64,000 nt of DNA from Myxococcota bacterium (GTDB lineage Bacteria; Myxococcota_A; UBA796; UBA9615; JAKLKC01). The number at the start of each line of letters is the position of its first letter. Position 1 is the first letter of the stretch. The stretch covers positions 58,305-122,304 of the forward strand of contig JAKLKC010000013.1 of NCBI GenBank assembly GCA_023150875.1. Direction: 5' to 3'. Below, piece by piece: positions 7,501 through 15,148 of the stretch. Under the pieces are notes generated by a model that was not told the DNA's origin, searched no databases, and worked only from the letters and a program-made list of their open reading frames with translations. The translations under genes and the position numbers were made by a program.

Positions 7501-9629
7501 TTCTTCGGGGAGAAGACCGTCTTGTCGTGGTTGATCCACCCCAGGCACCAGATGGTCTCGGCGCCGAGGTCGGAGCCTCCCTCCTCGATGTCGGCGTACT
7601 CGACGCCGTGCGGGACGACGAGGCCGCCCTCGCGCGAGAGCTTCACCGGGCCGTAGTACTGGTTCAGGGTCTCGGAGAGCCAGCCCTCGACCAGGTCGAG
7701 GGGGATCCAGCCCTGGCGGGGGGAGACGCCGCCGATGTCGTCGAACACCGCGGGGGCGATGGCCTGGAGGAGGGCGCGGGCCTGGGCGGCGGCGACCTCG
7801 TCTCCGTGCTCGGCTCGCTCCTTCGCCCGGTCGTACCGGGGCCAGAGGTGGCCGGTGTAGTAGTGCTCGGCGGGGACGATCTGGTCCCAGGCGTCGCCGT
7901 CCCGGCACCAGCCCGCGGCGACGAGGGTGGCGACAGCCGCCTCGGGCTCCATCGCCCCGCCGGCCTTGCGGTGGAAGGCGAGGAGCCGGTCCAAAGGGAG
8001 CACGCGGGCCTGCCGGTACAACATCTCCGCCTGGGCGACCACGTCGTCGGGCCGACCGCGGTAGCGAGGGCGGAAGACCGGCTTCGTCTCCAGGGCCCGG
8101 ATGAGCTTCCCGGCCCGGTCGAACGCGGAGAGGAACCGCTCGGCGCCGGTCGTCCCCTGCTTGGCGAGGCGCTGCAGGTCGATCTTGGCCCACGGGTTCC
8201 CGTTCGCTCGGGCCCACGCCAGCAGCGCCTCGTGCAACTCGGGCCAGAGGAGGGACGGCTCCTCGGAGTCCTCGGCGGCGAGGCCGGCGAGGAAGGCGTC
8301 CACGCGCAGGCCCAGGTGGACGGCGGACGCCAGTTCCTCGGGCAGGCCCTCGGTGTCGGCGCCCAGGTGACGGGTCACCCCGACCCGCCCGCCGCGGACC
8401 GCCCGGGGGACCTCCACCGGGGCGAGGACGCAGGCGCCGCAGACGGGGCGCTCCACCAAGTCGGGCAGTCGGGTGAACTCGCCCTCGACCTGGTAGCCGA
8501 AGCGGGGCTTGGTGGTCTGGTCGTCGTCCCCGGCGTCCTTGCCCACCTCGCGGCCGAGGATGTGCTCGGGGAACTCCTCAAAGTACCGCCCCTCCAGGAC
8601 GAAGCGGTCCTCCTCGGCGACCTCGGTGAGGGTGCCGCCCCGGGCGCGGAAGAACAGCAGGTCCGTCACCAGCAGGGCCCCGGGGAACAGCTTGGAGGGG
8701 AGCCGGTAGGCGGCGGCGAGGTGGTGGCGCTTCAGCACCTTCTCGCGCAAGGAGAGGTTCCGCTCGGCTCGGCCCGTCATGAAGCCGTAGGGGACGAGGT
8801 AGACCCCGAGGCCGCCCGGGACCAGCAGGTCCAGGCCCCGGCGCATGAAGTAGGCGTAGGCTTGCTTCTCCCGGTAGCTCCGGTCGGGGTCCTCGGCGAC
8901 GGACGCCCCCCGCTGGCCGTAGGGCGGGTTGGACACCACGAGCTGTACCCGGCCCTGGTACTCGGGGCCGTGTTCGCGGACCCACCGCTCGAAGGGACCG
9001 GTGTTGAGCGCGAGGTCCCCGCGGATGGCGGCGAGCATCCGGGCGGACAGCTCGGAGTACTCGACGGCCATCCACTCCAGTTCGGCGAACCCGGGACCGG
9101 AGAAGGCGCGCACGAACCGGCCGATGCCCGCGGACGGTTCCAGGGCCAGAACCCTCCCCGAGGCGCCGGGAAGGGCGGCGAGCCCGGGCAGGAGCGGCTT
9201 GACCACCCGGGCGACCTCGCCGGTCACCCGGGTCGGGGTGTAGTACTCGTGGATGAGGCCCCGGGCCTCGGGGACGGGGAACCCGGCGGGGAACTGGGAC
9301 GCGGCGGCCTCGATGGACAGGCCGCCCCACCCCGAGTACCCGGCCAGGATCCGCCGGTCGGCGTCAGTCATGGCCTCGGGGTGCTTCGCCGCCGCCACCC
9401 GCATGGCGTCGAGGTTGGCGCGGGTACGCTTCGCCGCCGTCCACTCCTCGGGGGGCAGGGCGTCGTCGTTGGCGGCGCGGCTCCCGAGGTGCTGGTCCAG
9501 GATCGCCACCAGGGTGCCGCGGTGTCGCCCGAGGAACCCATCCAGGTAGGCGGGGGTGACGCCGCCGGGGAGGCGGGTCCGCACCACCTGGGCGATGCGG
9601 TCGACCAGGGCTTCGGCGGCGGCGGTCAC
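4533..9629 (-). CDS. DNA N6-methylase-SNF2-type helicase fusion (DarB-like antirestriction giant)
   Basis: About 1,698 residues. The N-terminal methylase has motif I EPSAGIG (about 164-170) and motif IV NPPY (about 234-237), diagnostic of N6-adenine methyltransferases. A superfamily-2 helicase follows: motif I with GVGKT near 800, motif II DEAQ near 980, motif III SAT shortly after, and motif VI QRNGRGVRQG near 1316. The GTG at 9629 overlaps the preceding stop as GTGA and has GGAGG upstream, so I prefer it to the ATG at 9662. The fusion resembles P1 DarB, which is packaged in the virion and protects incoming DNA from type I restriction, and strawberry-notch-like phage helicases. Its place between a holin-like gene and a wall hydrolase agrees with a virus-carried protein. 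Substrate specificity cannot be read from sequence. Confidence 0.8.
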   Translation of the reverse strand: MTAAAEALVDRIAQVVRTRLPGGVTPAYLDGFLGRHRGTLVAILDQHLGSRAANDDALPPEEWTAAKRTRANLDAMRVAAAKHPEAMTDADRRILAGYSGWGGLSIEAAASQFPAGFPVPEARGLIHEYYTPTRVTGEVARVVKPLLPGLAALPGASGRVLALEPSAGIGRFVRAFSGPGFAELEWMAVEYSELSARMLAAIRGDLALNTGPFERWVREHGPEYQGRVQLVVSNPPYGQRGASVAEDPDRSYREKQAYAYFMRRGLDLLVPGGLGVYLVPYGFMTGRAERNLSLREKVLKRHHLAAAYRLPSKLFPGALLVTDLLFFRARGGTLTEVAEEDRFVLEGRYFEEFPEHILGREVGKDAGDDDQTTKPRFGYQVEGEFTRLPDLVERPVCGACVLAPVEVPRAVRGGRVGVTRHLGADTEGLPEELASAVHLGLRVDAFLAGLAAEDSEEPSLLWPELHEALLAWARANGNPWAKIDLQRLAKQGTTGAERFLSAFDRAGKLIRALETKPVFRPRYRGRPDDVVAQAEMLYRQARVLPLDRLLAFHRKAGGAMEPEAAVATLVAAGWCRDGDAWDQIVPAEHYYTGHLWPRYDRAKERAEHGDEVAAAQARALLQAIAPAVFDDIGGVSPRQGWIPLDLVEGWLSETLNQYYGPVKLSREGGLVVPHGVEYADIEEGGSDLGAETIWCLGWINHDKTVFSPKKKKDENIDEVRLQKATEWEQSFRAWIGADEGRRTRVETAYNRSFLGFKAPAYAAEPLSIARWAKDGPRLHPHQVSGARRVLANRGGLVAFDVGVGKTYTGIAVVARARQEGWCRRPVLLVPNSIVWKWEADFRRVLPDYRIAVIGSKRKVIARGERKGLVTSDTDTPQERAEKWTRFQGGEFDVVLLTYSALERTRMNEAAVRAYAEQTEAIQREVKLRQRNAMQMKTLTERQRAILKEGVSAWVAEAMEIREGWEYDPGIAWDDIGIDLLVVDEAQNFKNLYLPEAREGGVPRFMGNAGEGSNRAWQLDFRCAAVRRKTGGAGIVLLSATPAKNSPLEFYNLIQYVDHEAWSRMGIRDPEQFIDRYLRIELKPVVNTKMEVEERSAVTGFQNLHELRDTIFRYGEFKTAEEVGLKLPEPRVQVVEVDMDAAQDAKYDLYVAKIEQALSSTSLQDKSVILGLLARMALVAIHANLDEGYDWGSAATADANPHSPKFDALARKVAANRTCGHIVFVDNLAAHRWVKAVLVEAGIAEERIAVLNGITAKASADRQRIAREFNGVPEEGLAPLYDVVIANAIAYEGIDLQTRTCAIHHLDLPWEPATLQQRNGRGVRQGNTLQTIEIDYYFARRSQDGLRFNLIQGKLGWMTELLSSQARDTNNPGAQMELGPEEILLLISRDPEKTARRLAEVRARREADARKKVAADAARLLKSANARFRKAETAADPTEAARLRLEGEERLKDLARVDPAAWPWAEWMYAVRDTDVLVPQDGQAPVYEGLRVGMPSPFNPDRVNYAEFGKVRGTEIAAREAGSGTWSSQKVEQVAGMGIQPEHLSPTWPEDDDGRTEQALAARVDRDLRRWGNWPTLGWSLASDAWVEKWWPRMAGRIVRSMAEASPYYVDDQKVPVVVAGKLTVARGPGLASGDVLPPTAAGWRAFLDLAPASGLKFGELEAAGDYWWGRKIPRDLLAAARKAAEAGEASAPAAPRAA

Positions 9630-9895
9630 GGGGTCCCTCCCCGGGCCAGGCGCTCCAGCCACTCCCGGTCGCGCTCGCTCAACTCAACCTGGATGGTCAG
9701 CTTGACCCCCCGGCCGAGCAGGTACGCCCCCCAGGCCAGCGCGCCGTAGGGGCCGAGGGTGAGGAGGTAGTCGAGCCCCGCTCCCGGGCCGGCCCCCGGC
9801 GCCGGGGCGGGGACCGACCCGTCGGCGGCGAACGCCACGAGCCCCGACGCCAACAGCAGCAGGGGACTGATCAGATAGAAGAAGGGGCGGGTCAC
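9626..9895 (-). CDS. Two-TM holin-like membrane protein
   Basis: This 89-residue protein starts at a GTG that overlaps the upstream stop (GTGA) and ends in a GTGA overlap with the methylase-helicase. It has two hydrophobic helices (about 5-24 and 44-62) joined by a Pro/Gly/Ala loop and a charged tail containing SERDREWLERL. That size and topology match class II holins and also virion membrane proteins. No sequence family is recognised. The nearby muramidase-like gene makes a holin plausible, but the intervening 5-kb gene separates them. Confidence 0.55.
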   Translation of the reverse strand: MTRPFFYLISPLLLLASGLVAFAADGSVPAPAPGAGPGAGLDYLLTLGPYGALAWGAYLLGRGVKLTIQVELSERDREWLERLARGGTP

Positions 9896-11379
9896 GCCGC
9901 CGCCTTTCCCGCCAGCGCGGCCTGGATGGCGGCGGCGAAGGCGTCGAGCAGGGCCTTGTCCTTCTCGGGGTCCGGTTCGGCCGAGGCCACCGCGGCGGGG
10001 GCCGGCGACGGCACCGGGGCGCGCGGCCGGCGGGGCGGCTCGGTGTCCCGCCCCTTCCCCGGCTTGCCCGCGCGGGAGGGTGCCTTCGGGGTCGGGGCCG
10101 GGGCCGGCGGCGGCACCGGATCGTGGCGGCAGGTCCCCGTCAGCCCGAGCGAGGTCTGCCCGGCGGCGCACGCCTTGGCGGCGCGGGCGGCGGCGAGGGC
10201 CACCTTCTCCCCGACGTGGCGGACCTCGCGGGCGGCGTCCCAGGTCCGTCCCGCGGCAAGGGCCTTGCGGGCGGCTTCGTAGGCTTCCGTGGCCCGACGC
10301 AGGGCGGCCGTCGCCTCGTCCCTCTCCCGGCCCTGGCAAAGGGGGGAGCGCACCAGGGCCTGCCCGTGGCGGATGAGGGCCCGCGCCCGCTGGAGGTGGA
10401 GGCCCGCCTCGGCGGTGGACTTCCACCCCTTCTCCCACTCGGTCAGCCCAGCGAGGGCCTGGGCGTCCTTGCGGGTGATGTCCGCGATCCGCTTCAGCTC
10501 CTTCGGGCAGTCGGGAGACTCGGGCAGGGGGTCGGCGTCCACCGGGGGCGGCACCACCGTCACCCCCGGCATCCCCGTCAGCCCGAAGGCCGAGGCGATC
10601 CCCGCCTCCACGGCGGCGGTCGGAGCCGGAGTGGGAGCCTCGGGCGCGTGCGCGTCCTTCTTGTTCTTGTCGCGCGGCGCCCGCTCCTTCAGCCGGTCCA
10701 CGGGGTCCTTCTTCTCCCGCTCCGGACGGACGGGGTGCTCGGCGGCGTAGGCGGCGTCCACCGCGGCCCGCCGCCTGGTGTCGCGGAAGGAGCACGCCTC
10801 CTTGACCAGTTGCAGGGCGCCGAGGAGGCCCGCCTCGATGGCGGCAGAGAGGGTGGGGAGCCCGGACCCCCGGGACTCCTCGGGGGTGCTGAACCACCGC
10901 TCCCCCCGGGCGAAGGCCCACGACCAGCCCTCGCCGGGGTGGCTCTCCAGGCGCAGCGTCCCGTAGGTCGCTAGCCGCCGTTCCAGCACCACCCGGGGCT
11001 GGTGGTCGTCGCAGTACAGCCGACCCCGCCACGAGCCCCGCATCGTCGCCGGGCCCTCCTTCGGGGGGTCCCGCTGCTCGGCCTTGGCCGCCGCTACTGC
11101 CTCAGCGGGGGTGGTCTCGGTGGCCGGGGCCAAGGGGCAGTCGGATCCGCCGTTCGCGGTCCACACCCGCGCCCCCTCCTTGGCGATGTGGACAAGGATG
11201 GCCCGGCCCTCACGGGGGCGCATCACCAGGGCGAACTCGCCCCCGCATGCGCGGCCGTAGGCGCGGACCATGCGGGGCCAGTCGTCGTTCGCCCCGAGGA
11301 TGTTCAGGGCGAAGTGTCGGGGCTTCTTCCCCTCGGCGGGCTTCTCGTCCCGCCACCCGTGCTGGACGACGCTGGTCAT
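9892..11379 (-). CDS. Hypothetical protein, Ala/Pro-rich with helical C-terminus
   Basis: About 495 residues from the ATG at 11379, which has GAAGGGAG seven bases upstream; the stop of the preceding gene is two bases before it. The N-terminal 200 residues look globular (HFALNILGANDDW, EGWSWAFARGERWFS). The middle has a basic EREKKDP...KERAPRDKNKK stretch, the region around 290-420 is helical and Arg/Ala-rich, and the C-terminus is a Pro-rich linker ending in a short helix. Scattered Cys residues include PDCPKE and GTCRHD. I recognise no family. Length and position within the structural-type cluster suggest a virion or DNA-packaging accessory protein, but nothing in the sequence proves it. Confidence 0.5.
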   Translation of the reverse strand: MTSVVQHGWRDEKPAEGKKPRHFALNILGANDDWPRMVRAYGRACGGEFALVMRPREGRAILVHIAKEGARVWTANGGSDCPLAPATETTPAEAVAAAKAEQRDPPKEGPATMRGSWRGRLYCDDHQPRVVLERRLATYGTLRLESHPGEGWSWAFARGERWFSTPEESRGSGLPTLSAAIEAGLLGALQLVKEACSFRDTRRRAAVDAAYAAEHPVRPEREKKDPVDRLKERAPRDKNKKDAHAPEAPTPAPTAAVEAGIASAFGLTGMPGVTVVPPPVDADPLPESPDCPKELKRIADITRKDAQALAGLTEWEKGWKSTAEAGLHLQRARALIRHGQALVRSPLCQGRERDEATAALRRATEAYEAARKALAAGRTWDAAREVRHVGEKVALAAARAAKACAAGQTSLGLTGTCRHDPVPPPAPAPTPKAPSRAGKPGKGRDTEPPRRPRAPVPSPAPAAVASAEPDPEKDKALLDAFAAAIQAALAGKAAA

Positions 11380-11381
11380 GG

Positions 11382-11987
11382 TCAGGCTCCCTTCTTCCAC
11401 AGCACGGGGAGGGTGAGCGCCCCCGCGACCAGGGCCAGGCCCCCGAGCACCCACCACCCGGCGCCGCTGCTCTCCGAAGGAGGCGGGGGGAGGGTGCTGT
11501 CCTGGAGGGCACGGCCCTCCCGGGACGCCTCCACCCGGGCGCGCAGGTCTTCGAGTTGGAGGGCGGTCTGCTCGCGCAGGTTGGTGGTGTAGTTGAGGGC
11601 GGCCACCGCTGCGACGACGCCTGCCACCGTGAGGCCGATGGCGCCGATGACCAGCACCACCACCGGGAGCACCCCGAAGGTGGCGGCGCCAGCCTGGTCG
11701 GAGTTCCCGTACACCGGGGTGGCGAGGTCCCACCACCGCGCGTTGAGCTGGTTGAAGTTCGCCACCGCGGGGGAGTGGTCGGGGGTCCCCTCCAGGTCCC
11801 GGAGACCGAGCTTGATGGCGTCCAGGTGCCCTCGGGCGACGGCGAGGTTCTCCAGGGACCTCGACGCGCTGGCGCGGTGGGCCTCGGGGTCGCGGGCGAC
11901 AGCGTCGCCCAGCCGGCGCACCTGGTCATCCAGCCAGGTCCGCCAGGACCCTCCCCACGAAGCCATCGCCTCGGCCCAGGTCGCCAT
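11382..11987 (-). CDS. Hypothetical membrane protein with two TM helices and coiled segment
   Basis: This 201-residue protein has a Trp-rich helical N-terminus (GGSWRTWLDDQVRRLG), a first strong hydrophobic helix around residues 106-128 (LPVVVLVIGAIGLTVAGVV), a charged helical hairpin containing LREQTALQLEDLRARVEA, and a second hydrophobic helix near the C-terminus ending in a KKGA tail. Its stop is separated from the next ATG by two bases (TGACCATG). It fits an internal-membrane or envelope protein of a membrane-containing virus, or a host-membrane protein. No family is recognised. Confidence 0.55.
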   Translation of the reverse strand: MATWAEAMASWGGSWRTWLDDQVRRLGDAVARDPEAHRASASRSLENLAVARGHLDAIKLGLRDLEGTPDHSPAVANFNQLNARWWDLATPVYGNSDQAGAATFGVLPVVVLVIGAIGLTVAGVVAAVAALNYTTNLREQTALQLEDLRARVEASREGRALQDSTLPPPPSESSGAGWWVLGGLALVAGALTLPVLWKKGA

Positions 11988-11990
11988 GGG

Positions 11991-12623
11991 TCAGTCCCGG
12001 CACCGGCCGCCGCAGCGGTCGCAGCCGAACAGGTCGTCCAGGTCGTCCCCCTCCACGTCGACCTCTGCTTCGGCGTCCACGTCCAGGGAGGCGCGCGCTT
12101 CGCCGCGAGGCCCAGGGAACCGGGGCATCCTGGGCAGAGCGGGAGGCGCAGGGGGTGCGGGAAGGGCGGGGAGCCCGGGACGGGACGGGAAGCCCGCACC
12201 GGGAGCACCACCCCCAGACCGCGCCGATACGCGGCCCTGGCCCCGGGCGTTCACCGACACCACCAGGGACGCGGTCGCCCCCTTCACCATCGCCCGGGCG
12301 AGGCGCCCGGTGGCGCCGCCCGCGGCCACGGCGTCCGCGGGGACCTCGCCCACCAGGTACAGCCCAGGCCGCAGTTCCAGCACCGCCGCCCGGTATCCGG
12401 TCTGCGCGCGGACCTGGATGTGTTCCCCCACCGGCAGCGACGGACCCCACGACGGAGCCGGGGCCGGGTGGGTCGCTGCGGGCGTCGCGGGTACGGGGGA
12501 CCGCCGCGGGACCCCACCAGGCCGGCGCGGGCGGGGACGCGGACGCCCCTCCGCCCCGAACCCCCGCTCTCGGTGTCGTCGCCGGTACTCGCTCATGGAG
12601 ATCGCCTTCCGCAGCCTCGTCAC
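11991..12623 (-). CDS. Hypothetical protein with Pro-rich linker and Cys-rich C-terminus
   Basis: About 210 residues from a GTG at 12623 that overlaps the preceding stop (GTGA) and has GGGAGG just upstream; an ATG at 12596 is an alternative. After an Arg/Pro-rich N-terminus comes a compact beta-like domain (about residues 65-135, containing LELRPGLYLVGEVPADAV and TASLVVSVNARG). A Pro-rich linker and an acidic stretch follow, and the protein ends in FGCDRCGGRCRD, three Cys that could hold a metal or disulfides. No match to a known family is evident. Confidence 0.5.
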   Translation of the reverse strand: MTRLRKAISMSEYRRRHRERGFGAEGRPRPRPRRPGGVPRRSPVPATPAATHPAPAPSWGPSLPVGEHIQVRAQTGYRAAVLELRPGLYLVGEVPADAVAAGGATGRLARAMVKGATASLVVSVNARGQGRVSARSGGGAPGAGFPSRPGLPALPAPPAPPALPRMPRFPGPRGEARASLDVDAEAEVDVEGDDLDDLFGCDRCGGRCRD

Positions 12624-13105
12624 GCCGCCCTCCCGAGCGGGCGCGCAGGCTGCCGCCGCCGCTCGCGGTTCATGCCCAGCCGGGCGCTGGGGTCGTCGCG
12701 GTACCACCGGCCGCCCACCCGGTAGCGGACGATGCAGTGGTAGAGACCCGGCCGGTTCGCCGGGCTCCGGGTCCGCAGCATCACCTCGGCCTCGATGCAC
12801 GCCGGCCGCGCCCGCTGCGCCTCGGCGTACCCGCCGTCCCCAGGCCGGAGCGCCTTCCAACCCCGCGCCAGCAGCTCGCCCGCCCGCGCCGCCGCCAGCC
12901 CGTCGCAGTCCTCGTGCCCCTGGGCCAGCAGGTTGATGTAGTCGCACCAGGTCTCGTCCACCTCGCGGCGGTACACAACGCCGGCCTGGTACAGCCCCGG
13001 CAGGTCGGGACGGCCGCGCAGGATGCGGGCGTTCTCCCGGGCCAGCCAGTTCAGCAGCCGGAGCGCCGCCCTCTCGTGGAAGCTGAGCTTGACGGTGATC
13101 CGCAT
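12620..13105 (-). CDS. Transglutaminase-like cysteine protease candidate
   Basis: This 161-residue protein has a pattern consistent with the Cys-His-Asp triad of the transglutaminase/papain-like fold: GHEDCDGLA (Cys67) in a helix-start context, YHCIVRYRVGGRW (His123) on a strand, and RDDPS (Asp137/138) shortly after. Phage proteins with a D-C-D-x-L-A motif of this kind are usually called transglutaminase-like peptidases. It overlaps the next gene by GTGA and starts two bases after the preceding stop. In this structural-gene setting it could process virion proteins, but neither activity nor target is shown. Confidence in the fold is moderate, and in protease activity low. Confidence 0.5.
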   Translation of the reverse strand: MRITVKLSFHERAALRLLNWLARENARILRGRPDLPGLYQAGVVYRREVDETWCDYINLLAQGHEDCDGLAAARAGELLARGWKALRPGDGGYAEAQRARPACIEAEVMLRTRSPANRPGLYHCIVRYRVGGRWYRDDPSARLGMNRERRRQPARPLGRAA

Positions 13106-13107
13106 GG

Positions 13108-13716
13108 TCAGACCCCCAGCCCGAAGGTGAGGGTGACGATCTCGCCGGCCGCGAGCCCGGTGACGTTCACCGTGTCCGCAGTGCCGACGTAGACGAATCG
13201 GCCGCTCAGCGAAGAGACGGCATGGCGGCTCTTGGCGGTCCCGAAGCCGTTGATCAGCTCGACGACGGCCACGGTGTTGGTCAGGCTGGAGACGGCCTGG
13301 AGGGTCTGGGCGAAGTTGGGCACTGCGACCAGGGACGCCCCAGTCGTCACCTGGACCTCGAACTGGTTGCGGGTGGTGGCGTACTCGTCGGCGATGCACA
13401 CCGTCACCTCGTTCTCCTTGGAGGAGCGGTTGACCACCGAGACGTTGACGGCGCGGGCGATGACGCAGACCCGGGTGCTCCGGGCCACGGAGACGGCCAC
13501 GGCGTTGGCCTTGCCGCCCCCGCCCGACCAGGCGATGAGCGCGTCGAACGGGGCCCCACCCAGCAACTCCACCAGCCGGGGCCAGGTCCCGCCCGCCTCG
13601 CCGGTGAGCACCGGGACGGTTTCTCCTGTCCCCGGCGTCCCCGCGGTGGTGGGCACCGCCGCGGCGAGCCGCTTCACGTCGCTGGTCGTCGAGAGGCGGC
13701 AGAGGGTGGGGACCAC
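13108..13716 (-). CDS. Beta-rich virion-like protein (minor capsid candidate)
   Basis: This 202-residue protein is rich in Val, Thr, Ala and Asn with alternating hydrophobic strands (CVIARAVNVSVVN, NEVTVCIADEY, NQFEVQVTTGASLVAVPNF, TLTFGLGV) and lacks enzyme motifs, the look of a beta-sandwich. The ATG at 13716 has a usable purine-rich site upstream. It sits between the protease candidate and another beta-rich protein. Two adjacent small beta proteins recall the paired single jelly-roll capsid proteins of P23-77-like viruses, but this is a structural guess needing a fold prediction. Confidence 0.45.
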   Translation of the reverse strand: MVPTLCRLSTTSDVKRLAAAVPTTAGTPGTGETVPVLTGEAGGTWPRLVELLGGAPFDALIAWSGGGGKANAVAVSVARSTRVCVIARAVNVSVVNRSSKENEVTVCIADEYATTRNQFEVQVTTGASLVAVPNFAQTLQAVSSLTNTVAVVELINGFGTAKSRHAVSSLSGRFVYVGTADTVNVTGLAAGEIVTLTFGLGV

Positions 13717-13823
13717 GGCGGACTCCTGTCGGGGTCAGGGGGACACGGGGGCTCCAGGGCGGACGACGGCTCCCGCGCGAGGGCCCGGCCGGTTTCCGAC
13801 CGATCGGACCCCCGCGGGGAGGC

Positions 13824-14540
13824 TCAGCACTTGGGCGCGGGCTTCTGGCCGATGAACGCCGCCCGGGCGGTGGCCGTCGCGGCGGCGCTGGCGGTCAGGT
13901 TGCCGGCGACCAGGATGTCGCGGCCCCCGCCCAGGTTCTGGCCCTTCACCAGGTCCTTGGTGAAGGCGGTGGCCCCGAACAGGCTGGCGTCCACCCCGTT
14001 CGGGTCGCTGAAGATCAGCCGGTCCCCGAAGAAGACGCTGGTGACCGTGCCGCTGATGGTGCCGGCGGTGGTCGCCAGGGTCACCTTGAGGTCCTGCGCC
14101 TTGAAGTCGTGCTGCAGGCGGATGGCCATGGAGAAGGGCGAGGTCCCGGCGCCGGCGAACACCACCGACGCGACGCCGTTGACCAGGGTCTGGGCCCACT
14201 TGCGGCTGGAGGTGCGCTTCCGGCCGTGGCCCTTGCCCTTGCCCTTCCGCCGCTTGCGGGTGGCGCCGAAGTCGCCCTCGCCCTCCACCTCCTCGCCGAC
14301 CTCGTCGTCGCCCTCGACCTCGTCGCCGAAGTCGCCCTCCTCCCCGAAGTCGTCGTCGTCGCCCTCCACCTCCTCGCCGAACTCCTCGTCGTCCTCGTCG
14401 TCCCAGTCGTCGTCCCGGCCGGAGAACTCCTCGTCGCCTCCGAACTCACCCCGGCGGATGGAGTCGGTGTCCACCACCAGCTCACGGGTCCCGCGGTCGC
14501 CGTACACGCGCCCGGTGCCCAGGTAGTCGAGCTTGCTCAT
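13824..14540 (-). CDS. Capsid-like beta protein with acidic-basic N-terminal arm
   Basis: This 238-residue protein has three parts. A 40-residue start is followed by an acidic arm (about 40-93) built from repeats of EFGEEVEGDDD type. A short basic patch, RKRRKGKGKGHGRKR (about 95-109), precedes a C-terminal domain from about 110 rich in short beta strands (FSMAIRLQHDFKAQDLKVTL, GTVTSVFFGDRLIFS, TATARAAFIG). The pattern of an early strand, a G-x-x-L turn and a final AAFIG strand resembles small jelly-roll-type capsid proteins of tailless bacterial viruses, as I remember them. The charged arm could bind nucleic acid or scaffold assembly. It is the second gene left of the divergent hub, so probably strongly expressed. 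No homolog is claimed. Confidence 0.45.
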   Translation of the reverse strand: MSKLDYLGTGRVYGDRGTRELVVDTDSIRRGEFGGDEEFSGRDDDWDDEDDEEFGEEVEGDDDDFGEEGDFGDEVEGDDEVGEEVEGEGDFGATRKRRKGKGKGHGRKRTSSRKWAQTLVNGVASVVFAGAGTSPFSMAIRLQHDFKAQDLKVTLATTAGTISGTVTSVFFGDRLIFSDPNGVDASLFGATAFTKDLVKGQNLGGGRDILVAGNLTASAAATATARAAFIGQKPAPKC

Positions 14541-14563
14541 CGTCGTGTCCTCTCCTCAGGTGT

Positions 14564-15148
14564 TCAGGCCGCGCGGGCGCGGGCGAAGCGGTTGTCGGGG
14601 CGGGGCCGGGCGTGGAGGGGGCGGCGCCGCTCCTCCTCGTCCCCGCGGGTGGTGGGCTCGGGGGTCAGCAGCACCTCGCGGATGGGGGCGCCGATCTCCC
14701 CGCGGATGGCGGGGCCGGCGGCGGGGGCGGCGGCCGGCTTGCCCGCCTTGTCCGCCAGGGTGCGGCCCGCGGACACGGCGACCGAGGCGAGCCAGGACCC
14801 CATGATCCCGTTGCCCAGCGACAGGGCGTGCTCGCCGCCCTTCCCGGAGATGGACTCGTACAGTCCGTACCCCTGGGCGAGGATGGCGGCGGGGGCGCGC
14901 AGGTCGACGCCGCCCAGCTTGAGCTTGTCGGCGCCGAAGTAGCCCTCGGCCAGGGACGCCAGGAACAGGCTCCCCTGGGTCTCGGCGGTGTGCACGACCA
15001 GGGCTCCGGTCTCGGCGACCGCCTCCTTGGTCCTGTCCGCGCGCCGGGTCAGGCTGGCGATCTTGTCGACCGCCTGGGAGAGGGCCCCCTTCGCCTTCGT
15101 GTCCGGCACCTTCCCGCCCTTCATCGCGGTCTCCAGTGCGGTTCCCAT
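14564..15148 (-). CDS. Hypothetical hydrophobic structural-type protein
   Basis: About 194 residues from the ATG at 15148, with GAGG eight bases upstream; an in-frame ATG further up would reach into the repeat region. It is the first leftward gene from the divergent hub. A charged helical N-terminus (SQAVDKIASLTRRADRTKEA) leads into a largely hydrophobic, Gly/Ala-rich core with PAAILAQGYGLYESI and GIMGSWLASVAVSAGRTL, which could be one or two membrane-associated helices. The C-terminal 50 residues are Pro/Arg-rich and probably disordered. No family is recognised. Its position suggests an abundant virion or membrane component. Confidence 0.5.
   Translation of the reverse strand: MGTALETAMKGGKVPDTKAKGALSQAVDKIASLTRRADRTKEAVAETGALVVHTAETQGSLFLASLAEGYFGADKLKLGGVDLRAPAAILAQGYGLYESISGKGGEHALSLGNGIMGSWLASVAVSAGRTLADKAGKPAAAPAAGPAIRGEIGAPIREVLLTPEPTTRGDEEERRRPLHARPRPDNRFARARAA

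Noticed and set aside
9626..11032. Single 468-residue reading frame covering the two-TM protein
   Set aside because: Only its last 89 residues look like a protein. The GTG at 9895 with a GTGA overlap gives a natural start, and the upstream part lies over a better gene.
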